A DNA stretch of 64,000 nucleotides from Gymnopus androsaceus JB14 (Eukaryota > Basidiomycota > Agaricomycetes > Agaricales > Omphalotaceae): positions 114,037 to 178,036 of the forward strand of contig ML769515.1 in assembly GCA_009733575.1 (NCBI GenBank), read 5' to 3'. Positions 46,912 through 57,933 of the stretch are shown one piece after another; positions within the stretch are counted from its first letter, which is position 1; every line of letters begins with the position of its first letter. The position numbers and the translations under genes were made by a program. The notes under the pieces were generated by a model. The model searched no databases. It was given only the letters and a program-made list of their open reading frames with translations, and was not told where the DNA came from.

Positions 46912-48627
46912 TCAATGGGTATAAGGCGATTTCGCCGACTCGCTTCCTTCCTTCCAACTAATGGCATCATCAGCTCGATACCAGGTACCTACGCAAGCAA
47001 CAGCAGCGAGAGAGACAGTGCATAGGTTAGGAAAGCGTTTTTCCGGTTTCAGGTCCGACATAAGACTGCAGAACCAAGAATGGTTGCTATCCGTTTTCCA
47101 ATAGATGTCCAACGTAGGGAAGTGTAGCTCAGTGAGCGTTTCCTGTGGTCCCCATGCGTCAAGAACCCCTTCGAAAAGCTATTTTGCAGTCGTTGTCAGT
47201 ACTTAGTGAATCTAAAACAGTCAATGTGCGGAGTTACCTCGTGAAAAGAATCTGGTGCAACTTGGTTTTCAATAACGATGCTAAGAATCTTCAAGTTTGG
47301 GAACCATTCCCTCATCTTCCCATACCAGGTTTTCGACTTGTCTGAATCCGAACAGACAAATTCAAGGGGCAGCAAAAGCTCCTGCATGCTTTTGCTAGGC
47401 ATTTCCATCAGCAACCTTGTATCCGCCGACATCAAGAAGTCCCCGGTGTCACGAAGCTCATCTAAATCATCCAGGAATCCTGAACACGAGATAAACTCGA
47501 GATTATGAGGGCCTTGGAGAAGATACGCGACATGCGGAGGGCAATAGAGACGCCTAAGGTTGGGTAACGATGCGAGAGAAAGCGCCTTGAAATCGACGTT
47601 CGACCACCCCTGTAACTCGTTTAAGGCCCCATGAGCATTGGGCCCTCGAACTTCACCCATCTCTAGCTCCTGCAGCGTCGACATACGGCAGACAAACTTG
47701 TACAGGGCTGCGAGGTCATATACAGCATCAATCTGCAGCTTTCGAAGCGGTGGAATGGTCTTCGCAGAAGCCAAACAGCAGATGAATTCCCAAGAATTTG
47801 TGCACAGCGCTGTCAGACGTGGGGTCGCAGCAAGTCGAACCAAGTCAGTCATATGAATGCCCACTGGAAGAGCCTGGGGCTCATGATCATAGCTATTGTA
47901 GGGAAACATCAGCGACAAGGATTCCAGTTTCACAGAAGATGCGAGTGCAAGGACGTCGGCAGCCAAGATCCCCGGGCTTATATCACAGTGATATAAATTC
48001 AAGGAGGTTAAATTCGAAAGCTGCGATGTGCTTTCTAGGAGCTGTCCGGTGAGTAGCAATCTGGAAAGCATTAACGTCGTGACGTTGGGCATTTTCGACA
48101 ATGCAGCAGCGCAGGTTTTTACATAAGGGCGAGCAGGTGAAGCCGGGTTTTCGACGACATCGATGTAGACTTTTCGGATTTGGCTGCAGATAGTGGACGC
48201 CAGAGGATCTGTGCCACTGCTGACGGATCGGAGGAGCGGAATGTAATCCTCCTTCAACGTTCCCGATGATTGGTCGATCCTCCGTTGACTAGCTAATACC
48301 TCGAACATCAGAGGAAGAGAGACAAAGTGGAAAAATCGGCAGACAAGAGCTAGATTTCCTAGCACTTTTTTCCGTTCTTTGGCGATAGCCCGGAATTTCG
48401 AATGCGACTGATCTTTTGGGGGATCGAAATAGGTTATTATGTCGATGTAGATTTCGTTCGCAATCAAAGGCAGCTCTTTGTCCCCGAAACGTCGTTCAGG
48501 TGCTAAAAAGCCAAAGTAATCGCGATGCGCTAGTAAGTAATGAAAAAGAATGTAGGTTCGGAGCCTGGTGCTTACAGGACCACTCCAGAGTAGCTTGCGA
48601 GTCTTTTGGATTCATTTCTGCAGCCAT
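46912..48627 (-). CDS. F-box-like/LRR protein (intact paralogue)
   Basis: Exons 48627-48576, 48502-47238 and 47178-46912 total 1584 nt, or 527 residues, without a break. KELPLIANEIYIDIITYFDP and, later, NLALVCRFFHFVSLPLMFEV form a variant F-box-like N-terminal region. Leucine-rich segments follow (MPNVTTLMLSRLLL, LSNLTSLNLYHCDIS, LPNLRRLYCPPHVAYLLQ, FPNLKILSIVI). It is likely an adaptor, possibly of an SCF ligase. A plus-strand homologue at 51794-53509 is broken, and a fragment lies at 37803-38045. The first exon (MAAEMNPKDSQATLEW) is supported by a GTAAGC donor and a TTTTTAG acceptor that match the paralogue's intron 1 in position and phase. Confidence 0.75.
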
Positions 48628-48852
48628 ACTGGATCTAGAGAGTTCGTCGTGGTGGTTGATGAAGAAGAAAAGAAGCGCAGCCAAAACGGGCAGTACCTAG
48701 TCTAGGGTTGATGGGATGGCCTAGTGGTTCAAAAACAAACCTAAGCCTTGAAGCAAGAAAGCGCTCTGCTGAACTATGAAGTGCAACGATGTATTCATTA
48801 AATGCAAATATCATAGAATCAATAGTCTTTCGCCAAAGTAGATACCATTCCC

Positions 48853-50647
48853 TCACGGTTCATATTCAGCCCGAACCTCAGGTAACGCGTCTCGAACGCT
48901 ACCCATATCCATCCTTGGCCCCCGCTCCTTATCTACAGCATCTGTATACGGCATCTCTCCCTTCAAATCTTCATAGAATTCTCTGCTCATCCCCGCCTTC
49001 TCCCTATCCTCGATATTGAACGGGCCTTTAATATCACCGCGCCAACATCGACGAACTTCCTCTCTGAACTCCCAGACAGGATCCACTACGAGTCCCTGTT
49101 CCTTCTGCTTCTGCTCGCACATCCACATAAACCACCTATGCCCCGCAGTAACATGCGTTACCTCGTCAGCATGTATCACCTCCAATACATCAACGCTCTC
49201 TTTATCTCCCGCTTTTCTGAATTTCTCGATGGTTTTGGGGTTGACATCGAGGCCACGAGCTTCGTGGACTAGGTGGATAATTGCGAGACGGGAGAGGAGG
49301 GAAGTGGAGGTATGGGAGGCGGATTCCCAGAGGGAGGCATGGACGGGGAGAGAACCATACGGTGTTGAAAGGGAATCGAGGCGTGCACGGAGGAGGGAGC
49401 TGAAGAGAGCTTGTCAGACGGGAGAGAAGGGACTGAAACGCAAGGACATACAAATGTTTACTCTCATCCAACGCTACTTTTGAGAAATCCGAAAAGAACG
49501 CTGGAGGGAGGTCTTTATGCATGGGTCCAAACCTTGCGAATAATATCCCATGCAAGGTCGATTCTATGAAAAGATGCGTCAATTGAGTTCGAATTATTCC
49601 TTGGATCAGGAACATGAAAAACTTACGCCCACTGTTCGATATTCGCTAACGCATGCAACATTCACCGCCCTATTCTTCCTCTTGCCACTCTGAATCTTTC
49701 CAGGTTCAACGTAATTCATATACGTTTCTCGCGGAGGCTGGACAGGGGGAACAGGAGGATGGGCGACTTTGTTTCCGATGGAAGTGATAGTGCCCGTACG
49801 AAAGGCATGTACTGCATAACGGGTACGCTCGACCTAGGTAGATAAGAGTTGGCTGAGATGCACAGGATCAAGAAGTCTGGCGTACCTTCAACGTCGGATT
49901 CGGTGTATTCAAAATCAATACTGCCCATTCCATCAGCGTCTTTGGTGGTTTTCCTCTGGTACAACGGGTTCGTTCGCTTCTTGTGCATATGGTACTGCAG
50001 CTCCATTAGTTGATTTCGATTTTGGAGGAGCAGGATCGGCGAATTCTAAGCGAAAGTCAATCAACGTTAACAATCGTGAGGCTCAATAACGTACCTTCAG
50101 AAACAGGTCTCAACTCTACAACGCGCCAATTTGTTCCTCCTTCAGGCGCCTCCATCAAGATCTGCTCTTCGCCGGATTCAGGATCAGGCTTGACTTGGAC
50201 GGCGTAGGTGCAGGTTCGAAGTCCAGTTTCGCTTTTGCCGGTCTTTAGATCGAAATCGTATCTGAATAGTTTAGGAGCAGCTTCAGAAGATAGAACGAAG
50301 AATAAGCTTACCTGTGCCATGGACACACAGCAACTACCGAGTCCTCATATTCTTCGATATCTGCATGGGACATTTCTGCGCCAAGATGGGGACACGTTGC
50401 CTCCATTACATAGATTTGTCGATTTGAGGCAATCTCTGAGGATTCAGTCGGGAATTGACCTCCCAGTGGAGCAGGGGATAGCCTAAAGAGAATAAGACCA
50501 TGATATTTTCCTTGCTCAGATCTAAGCGTCAGGATAAAGCGAGAATGAGAGAGGATGCCGCGGAGAGATGAGATTCTGCGACCTGCGTGTTAGTCAGTGG
50601 AAATTCATGATATATAAAGGTGGACAATCGTACAGAACTTGGGCCAT
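48853..50647 (-). CDS. Rieske [2Fe-2S] domain fused to DUF455 ferritin-like domain
   Basis: The N-terminal domain has EATCPHLGAEMSHADIEE and VVAVCPWHRYDF, the C-x-H ... C-x2-H ligands of a Rieske cluster. The C-terminal part has PKTLMEWAVLILNTPNP, then KVERTRYAVHAFRTG, MLHALANIEQWA, FSKVALDESKH and EVIHADEVTHVTAGHRWFMW. These are the carboxylate and histidine helices of DUF455, a ferritin-like diiron family. A Rieske electron carrier joined to a diiron oxygenase-like domain suggests a redox or hydroxylase enzyme; the substrate is unknown. The frame breaks by one base near 49955 (missing C in AACCACCA before PKTL) and near 49657 (extra A before MLHALANIEQ). Without those it would be intact. 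The start exon is uncertain: ATG at 50647 fits poorly in phase. The stop is at 48853. Confidence 0.65.
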
Positions 50648-50803
50648 TGTGCGCAGAACTTATCCAAGGCAAAGTCAACGCCAACGCCGAACGCAAAAAC
50701 CTAAGTGGTGGTTGAGAGACAAGGTCAGGCGCCTTGTTAGCGCCCACTGGTTATGAAGCGCTACAAGAAGAATGATATTTTATCTACATATGACTATCTT
50801 AGT

Positions 50804-51462
50804 TCAGAACCTGCTCCATTGCCTAATCCTCCGTAGCTCCAGCTCCCTTCGTTCTATTTCCTGATTGAGAAGAATCGCATAAAGTACAAGGAGAAACATG
50901 AAGAAAGGCTGAACAAAGGAGCCAACCGTAGAAAGGCCTCGGAAAAGCGTGAATAGGATGGGTTGAATCGTCTCCCAGCCACTCGATAGCATTCGGAATT
51001 GGGTTGTGAGGTTTTGAGCTACCGTCTGGTGAATAAAGCCAATCAGCGATAAAGGCTTGGATAAATATCGGAATATGAATACATACATCCCGAAGAGACG
51101 TATACCAGCAATCCTTGGTTACGCGACGACAAAGGACAAGCTCCTCAGAGCTGGACAAGTCGAAGTCGTGACGCTCTCCCGCAGATAACATTACAGCCAA
51201 TTCATCGATCACACTGATCGCATGGTTTAAAATTTGGACGGATTCGTTCCGTCTCTGCGCATTATAAGCTTGTACGTCTAAAGAATTGAAAGCGTTAGGC
51301 GGACTTGAGCTTATTTTCAGTATTATAAATCTCACCTCTGCGTGCCTCGACAAGGTAGTGTTGCGCCAGCAAGATACTTCGTCGATGCGGGATGGAATGG
51401 CCAGCTCCTTGGTCAAGAGTGGGCGGTGCTTCGACTGGAACATAGGAGACGATCTGAACCAT
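50804..51462 (-). CDS. Small C-terminally membrane-anchored protein, unknown family (paralogue B)
   Basis: Exons 51462-51336, 51277-51087 and 51025-50804 give 179 residues. The start MVQIVSYVPVEAPP aligns with VSYAPVE of paralogue A. YLVEARRG, then SSEELVLCRRVTKDCWYTSL and a final exon with a hydrophobic helix (FVQPFFMFLLVLYAILL) and charged tail (QEIERRELELRRIR) complete the same plan. Exon phases match paralogue A. A longer overlapping minus-strand frame at 50823-51569 is a shadow in a different frame. Function is unknown. It is divergent from the LRR pseudogene at 51794, about 330 bp away. Confidence 0.65.
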
Positions 51463-51793
51463 AGTTTAGAGTGAGGATTATAAGTTTCGAGTGGAGATGG
51501 GGCGACCGGTTGAAGTTGACGTCTGCGGCTTATATAGTAGCTCTGTTCTTTGTTTGAGTTTAGCGACATGATTGGCTTGAAGACTTTGACAAAGGGTTGT
51601 ATTGAAGAAAGGAGACAGTCAAAAGGAATTAACCAGTAGCATTACAGCCGCCGCCTGTGCGAAGCGGAAGCGTCTGAATTCCAAAACAAAGAACCTGGAA
51701 ATGGGACTCGGGAGTGACGATCTAAACAGGGTTTTTAGCGCCCGGATCCCTTTCAAACCACCATCTCGCTTTCAGCCTCTATCATCCATAGCC

Positions 51794-53509
51794 ATGGATA
51801 CCAAACCAAACGTGGTGGAATTTATCAAGGCGCTTTCCAGTGAGTGCTAGGCTTATACCGTTGATCTCATTGGGCGACTTACACTACAATTTTGTAGTGT
51901 CTCAACTTCTCCGTCTGGCAATCCCAGCTCCGGTAAATAATCCGCGGTCGATCTCTTTTGGCGACTTACGCGATTCGCTCTTTTACAGCACCAGTGCGCC
52001 GGCTCGAAAACAAAGAATTGCCTGCGATTCCGACGCAAATTTACATCGACATCCTTTCGCACCTCAAGCCCATGGCTGATCAACGAGGCCAATTTCAAGA
52101 TATTATCAGAAAGCAGAAGAAAGTCCTTGGAAATATTGCTCTTGTCTGTAAATTCTTCCAATTTCCTCGCTGTTCCGACGCTGTTTAGGAAGGTTCGCAC
52201 TTTTCCGGAGCGCGAAGAAGTATTGAACAACAACTTGATCATGTATACCAAGTGCGTTTTTCTGGAGGAGTACCTTAGGCAGCTTGAGCAAGATTGTCCT
52301 GCGCCAATTGGCCTAATTAGGACTAGCGTATCCGGAGATCCTTTGGTTATTCCAATCCGGTGAAGTTTTGGATGGTCGAATCCTCCTCATCAGTGCAGTT
52401 ACATCGAAGAATGCGTGATAGAGGACTGTGTCGACCTCGGATTCCGTTTCTTACCACGATATCTACGCATCTGCCTTACCGAAAATGACCAACCTCACTT
52501 CTTTCAATCTTACTGACTCGAAACTCTCTCTCAAACTCCTACAAAGCATCTCCCAGCTCCCGAAACTGGAATCCCTGGCCTTGGTCGACTGCATCATAAA
52601 CTCCGAAATTCTAGTTACCGATATCCTTGCCTTCACATCTTGCATCCAGCTATAATCCTTGTCCATCTTCTTTCAATATGTCGCTGAGCCAAAACAGCCT
52701 CAGATGGCGGATATCGTTCTTGCCGCAAATTCACATCTCAAAGAACTCACCACCAATTCGCAGGTTTTTTTGCACTGCTTAGCGCATGCAAAAATCGTTC
52801 CACCTCTTCGGAATCTCAAACTAGAATCTGTCCAGGATCTTCCGACCTTACACAACTTTCTTCTCCGTGTATCGTCCCTGGTTCGCTGGCCAGAAGAGGC
52901 AAAAGGTCTACCTGGGACGTTGCCATTGGGAGCTTATTTGCTGAAGAACGTCGACTTTTCGCTCTCTCTGACCTCGTTTCCCAACTTGCGCCGCCTCATC
53001 TGCCCTTCGCATCTCGCATATTTGTTCACGGGACCGCACTCGCTCGAGCTTATATCCCTTTCGCAAAAGATGGACAAAGACGTACAGGATCTGCGTAAAG
53101 AGGAAGATCTTGAGCTGTCGGTGAATACAAGGTTGCTGATGGAAATGCCGAATCCGACCGTGCATGAGTTAGCTCTGCCCTATGTGTTTGTGAAGGGAAG
53201 TTCGAAGGAGGGCTCAGGTTCAAGAGAGTTGGAAAGTTGGCGCGGACATATGAGCGATTTTTCCCCCAATTTGAAGTGTCTTTGTATCAGTGTTACTGGT
53301 GGATACGTCAAGCTGAATGAGTTTCAAGACGTACGTCCCAACTTGTTACCAGTCGATGATGCTGATGAGTACGCTACTTCTAGATGTTCAGAACCTTCCT
53401 CGAGACTTGGGGAGTCCAGAGTACTTACTTACTCTCACTGAATTGCATTTTGTTGCAAGCTTTGTGGAGGTTGGCATCTCTTCTGAAACATATGGTAAAG
53501 AATGATTAA
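51794..53509 (+). pseudogene. F-box-like/LRR pseudogene (paralogue of 46912-48627)
   Basis: Exon 1 (51794-51839, MDTKPNVVEFIKALS) and exon 2 from 51989 (PVRRLENKELPAIPTQIYID) match the intact gene in intron position and phase. The frame shifts near 52163 after VCKFFQF (continuing LAVPTLFRKVRTFP). It shifts again before MTNLTSFNLTDSKLSL, and a TAA stands where Glu is expected after FTSCIQL (52652-52654). From 52659 it is open again (VPPLRNLKLESVQDLPTL, FPNLRRLICPSHLAYLF), with a GTACGT...TAG intron (53331-53384) and a final exon ending at 53509. Several lesions mean it is not functional. Confidence 0.75.
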
Positions 53510-54845
53510 TTGGTCCAAGCGAGGACTAGGAGAAGTATTGGTTGGGTCCTAGTAAGTGTGTACAAGTAACTGGATAGTTACAGGTATTGAGCTTGGTAGA
53601 TAGCCTAAATGAAATATAAGTAATGAGAATTTTTATTGAACACTTAGCTATGCATGAATTGTCCACTTGACAATTAACACAGTTCACAACAGACACACAC
53701 TGATTCTGAGCAAGAGAGAACTTTAATTTTCTGTCTACATATGAATTGTATATAACTCAGGAGGCCCTGCATTCTTTTGCTGTGCTTAACATCAAATATA
53801 CTATTGGAGCAGACATATGTAATAGTAAGGTAGCGAAATAAATTGTCCAGTCAAAGTGGAAAGGTTCCTTGACTTCCCAAGCTTCTGGCAGTACACCTAA
53901 TTGCATCCAGGGAACATGCACATGTCAATTAAACTGAACAACTCACCTATTGCCATCAGCAAGGACAAAAGGGTGGCCCAAACCCAATGTCTAGGTTCAG
54001 GAGCACTCTGAGGATGAAACTCAATGACCTTGGCACTGGTCAGAGCTGGAACAGGGTGGGGAATGATGATCAAGAAACAACAAGATGAAAGCAAAGTTGA
54101 AATGAAAATAAGTAACATGATTCCACTGATGCAACCTGTGAAATTGCTCCAGTGATTTTCTTGACTAAGCGTGGTGTGTCCAGTTAGTGTCCCCTGGTTG
54201 TGGAAAATTATCCATGGAGAAGAAATCAAGTTTCCTGTGCAACTGGAGCAATAAAAGGGTAGTGAGAGTATTTGGGTATTATATTCTGCTCTACTGGACC
54301 AAATAACTCCAGATTTGGGATTTGAGCAGTGGGGAAGATAAAGAACAAAGAAAAATTGAAAGAAGTGCGCATATAGGAGGTTTGTGGATGAGGGAGAAGG
54401 AAATCGTGGAATGTGTAGAAGAATATCAGGTGACATAAGCATTAATTTCAACACAATTTGTCAATGAAGTCCAAATATGCGTATAAAATAATTTGAAAGT
54501 AAGAGAGAAGAATTTAACAATTGCATGAATAGTATGTATATTGTATTAAATTTGTATAGCAGCATAAGGTAAACATAAATTAATCATACCAGTGCTAGCT
54601 ACCAGAGAGGCAGCTCACACTCCCACAACAGTTGTACTTTTAGTGCAATCTTGGCTTTACACCGAGGTGTTACTATTTTTCTTGACTCAAAAATCTTTAT
54701 ATTACTTATGGTGCTCATACGTTGTTGGCAGGGAAGTATTGATGTTAGCGGAAGGAAACTTGTAGACTCGCAGGTTATCATATATCTCCTCCATGATCAA
54801 TAAATCTGGATAGCTAGTTTGTCTCTTAGTACATATAACTCCATG
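53510..54845. other. AT-rich stretch, possibly transposon remnants
   Basis: Base composition shifts to clearly higher A+T than the gene-rich part. A 185-codon minus-strand frame (53897-54454) has hydrophobic stretches (ISGIMLLIFISTLLSSCC) but no splice or family support. No terminal repeats were located. Confidence 0.35.
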
Positions 54846-55026
54846 CATCAGCAAAAACCTGTATTTTTGCTGGAGAAAACCCATTCATTTGGGACATCTC
54901 TGGAGCAAGGTACCCTATTCCAGAGACCTCTGGAGATCTCTGGAGAAAATTGACAGTTTTTTTTGACAGCTGTCAAGCTCCAGAGATCTCTGGAGACCTC
55001 CAGCGAAAATACAGGTTTTGCTGATG
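54846..55026. mobile_element. MITE of 181 bp (copy 1)
   Basis: The ends are inverted repeats: CATCAGCAAAAACCTGTATT and, at the other end, AATACAGGTTTTGCTGATG. The interior is built of palindromic CCAGAGATCTCTGG and TTGACAGCTGTCAA. The same element occurs in the opposite orientation at 60191-60372 with roughly 90% identity. It has no coding content. Confidence 0.85.
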
Positions 55027-55083
55027 ATACTGGTTACCATTTGAGCTTGAATTACGAGTTTGACATACTACTGAAGAAACTTC

Positions 55084-55449
55084 ATGGATTTGTCAAAAGA
55101 AAAATCCTATAAAAGGAAATCCCTTTCTGAGGTTTCTCAAGGATTCTATGGTCTACCAAATGGAAACCCTTGCCCACCATTGCTGAATGTATGCGAAGCA
55201 TCACATCAGCAAATCTTTACAAACCTGTCGAAGCCAGGCCTCAATTGTGAACATGTGCCATTCTGGCAGAATGTTGCAAAGCTAGGCAAGACTCTTGCCA
55301 TCTTTTTAATTCATTGCATGAAGTTGCCACATTGCAAAATCACACAGGGTGCAAATATGAATAAATTTCGTGACTTATTGAAAAAATTTTCAAAGCTTAT
55401 TGAAACTGATAATTATTTATCAAGAACTTGGTTGAAGCTTATAGAATAA
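55084..55449 (+). other. Isolated open frame, possible transposon-derived coding fragment
   Basis: A 121-codon frame includes GFYGLPNGNPCPPLLNVCEA and then PGLNCEHVPFWQNVAKLG. It reads more like protein than chance, with regular Cys, Trp and Pro use. It has no known domain I can name, and its last third overlaps an inverted repeat (55342-55403). It may be a piece of a transposon gene. It is not supported as a cellular gene. Confidence 0.25.
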
Positions 55450-55523
55450 TAAATATCACAATCTATAAGCTTTGAATAAATTTTCAATAAGTCATCAGAT
55501 TTATTTATATTTGCACCCTGTGT
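55342..55523. repeat. Inverted repeat pair with 60-nt arms
   Basis: The left arm 55342-55403 (ACACAGGGTGCAAATATGAA ... AAGCTTATTGA) and right arm 55464-55523 (TATAAGCTTTGAATAAATTT ... TTTGCACCCTGTGT) are inverted copies with several mismatches. The spacer is about 60 nt and itself contains inverted TATAGA/TCTATA. It could be a fold-back element. Confidence 0.75.
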
Positions 55524-56430
55524 CATTTCAATTCCTTGCCAACATAACACTCAGTGGCCAAGGTAAACCACCCATTATAAGGTAATCATTTATCTCTGAT
55601 TCCTAATATACAAAAGAACTAATTTGACCATTTTCACTTGATGTAGGTGTGTCCTCAAACCAATGCCCAAGCTATTCAGCTCAACCATCATAATTGCACA
55701 AACGGGTGGAAATCCCCGATCCCGGCTCCACAACTCCACAGTGGCTCCAATGGCCATATTACATATAAACTCCCTGTGCGTTTCAAGATTTTATTCTTTC
55801 TTCCCTTCCTTCTCTCTCTCATCTCGTTCCGCTCTCAATGCCTGCTTTTCCCCTCAAAGTTGCCCTTCATGCTACCTTCAAGTCACTTATGTTGGGTCAA
55901 GTATTACTCTCACAAGTAGCATGTTACACCTCAATTACTTCAAAAACCCATGCAAACTCATTCAAGATACTGCTGACTGGATGGTTACTGGTGCAGAAGA
56001 GGGCTGCAAGTTCATTCGGTTGCATGTATAGTCTATAGTAACTGTATTTTGTCAGTATATATATTCAATATTTCTCATATAAAACTTGAACTCATGTGAT
56101 GCGCAATAAAGCAACAAAAACCAAATGAAAGGAATTTAATTGTGTATTCAATGTCTGGCAAGGTGAGGCCAACCCAGAAAGACCTTATATACATAGAATA
56201 GTGTGTGAGTTGGACAGATTTTCGAAGATGGCCAACCTCAAATTTATGTTATAAGGCCCTTCGAAATTTGACCAGATATACAACCTTGGCCTCCGTTTGT
56301 CGGGGCTTGTGTGGGTTTGCCATGTTTTGCTGATGCACGTGCTACGCGATATTAAGTTCGTTTGCTAGGCGCTCACTTCTCTAACTCAAACCACCACCTC
56401 AAGCAACCCACTTCTTCTCCTACTATCGAA
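55524..56430. other. Intergenic, upstream of histone H4
   Basis: Plus-strand frames at 55647-56038 have no domain. The proximal 200 bp hold the H4 promoter. No divergent H3 gene is seen beside it. Confidence 0.35.
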
Positions 56431-56953
56431 ATGTCTGGCCGTGGCAAAGGTGGAAAGGTATTTGATCCTCAATTCTCCATTCTTGCCTCTAGTTTTGATC
56501 TTTGCTCATTGTAGGGTCTCGGAAAGGGCGGTGCCAAGCGTCACCGCAAGATTCTTCGTGACAACATCCAGGGTGAGTGGCATCGATTTAGCGGGCTCGC
56601 CACTGCTGAAGCTTTCTACTCCAGGTATTACCAAACCCACCATCCGTCGTCTTGCTCGCCGTGGAGGTGTGAAGCGAATCAGCGGTCTCATTTACGAAGA
56701 AACTCGTGGTGTCCTCAAGATTTTCCTGGAGAATGTTTGTATTGGTTTGCTTTTGATCGTGTTTCCCTCTCACCTCGTTCATTTAGGTCATTCGGACTCT
56801 GTAACCTACACTGAACACGCTAAACGGTCCGTCTCCATTTGACCCCTCCTGAATGTCTCACTAACATAATTCAATAGTAAAACTGTTACTGCTCTCGATG
56901 TTGTATACGCCTTGAAGCGATCTGGTCGTACTCTGTACGGTTTCGGTGCCTAG
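56431..56953 (+). CDS. Histone H4 (one base missing)
   Basis: H4 is a core nucleosome histone. Exons 56431-56457, 56515-56572, 56625-56734, 56787-56826 and 56878-56953 encode [63 protein letters not shown].. [11 protein letters not shown] and [20 protein letters not shown] with GFGA. The total is 311 nt, one short of 104 codons. The missing base is in ATTCGGAC, where a third G would give the invariant IRDS. Every splice site and all other residues are sound, so a one-base assembly error at a G run is the simplest reading; a non-functional extra H4 copy is the alternative. The C-terminus is GFGA rather than the common GFGG. Confidence 0.9.
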
Positions 56954-57104
56954 TGCTGGAGGTGAGCATTCTAACTGTTCGTGGTCTGCTAATACTGCTC
57001 TTTTGAAGTGGTCGTGTTTCTGCCTATCTTTATTACTTGTCGATTTGTATCATCCTGTACATTACGCCGCTGTTACTCCTTATTTGACAATTTTGTCCCC
57101 AATC

Positions 57105-57697
57105 CTCTAAAGCCAAATCTCTCGAGGACAACCTGACCGAGGAATTGCTCATTCTCTCTCACATGTTGCTGCCTTTGCAACCACACCGTTCGCCCCACAT
57201 CCAGAAACAGCTGGTCAAGAAACGTGTGCTCGCGCTCGGCGCTATCCATTGTATGCTTTACTCGCGAGGTCTCACTAGCGGTGTATACTCTCGTCGACTG
57301 TTCCTTGGGCTGTGTTTACCGTATGTACATTAAAGTGCACACAAAGAGCACTAACTGATTGCGCCTCCATTCACCGCAAATCCTCTCCATCCTGACCAAA
57401 AGTATCAAAGCTGACATTAATAATTTACACGCCAATCGCGAGTCTGGCCACACTTTGGAGCATCCTATATTGCGAGTACGCGCGCCGCCAGATCCATATG
57501 GATTCAACAGTGCATCCTGGCCAATGGAGGATCCTGATAGTCATATCAGTAAGCGCAAAATGGCACTCAAGTTCATCAAGGGTATGTTTAAAGGGTTAAA
57601 CAAGGACGTCTGGGGAGGTGGCTCAGAAGATGGCATTCGGAACATACGACAACGTATTCATGTTTTCTTCGGATTGGCTACAAATGAACAAGCTTAA
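57105..57697 (+). pseudogene. Unidentified coding fragment in two exons
   Basis: A block reading KAKSLEDNLTEELLILSHML, then HIQKQLVKKRVLALGAIHCM (57110-57270) is followed, after a gap holding a likely intron, by LSILTKSIKADINNLHANRE, GFNSASWPMEDPDSHISKRK and LKFIKGMFKGLNKDVWGGGS, ending at 57697. No ATG precedes the first block in frame, and only about 150 bp separate it from H4. It is therefore probably a 5'-truncated remnant. I do not recognise the family. Confidence 0.35.
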
Positions 57698-57933
57698 GGC
57701 ATAAGAAGAGATGCTTCATAGAAGAGAGGAAAACTCCGCACAGCAGACGACATGAAACACATCGCCGTTCCATCATGACCGTTGCTTCAGCTCGAATTCA
57801 TCGACAGCAGTTTCATCGGTTGAATGGGGACCGGAAGTGACCGGGAGTAATGAGCCAGATATTCCCCATCCAATGGGATAGCTTGTTTGCCTTTTGTGGA
57901 CTGCGGAGCGAGAGGAAGACGGTCGCAATGCGT

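Noticed and set aside
46640..46924. 94-codon Lys/Arg/Glu-rich plus-strand frame
   Set aside because: It overlaps the 3' end of the LRR gene and has no independent support.
50823..51569. 248-codon minus-strand frame starting MSLNSNKEQ
   Set aside because: The paralogue at 45822-46555 shows that the coding frames and exon plan differ; the long frame reads through introns.
53897..54454. 185-codon minus-strand frame as a membrane protein gene
   Set aside because: Low-complexity AT-rich sequence, no splice sites, no family resemblance, and neighbours are repeats.
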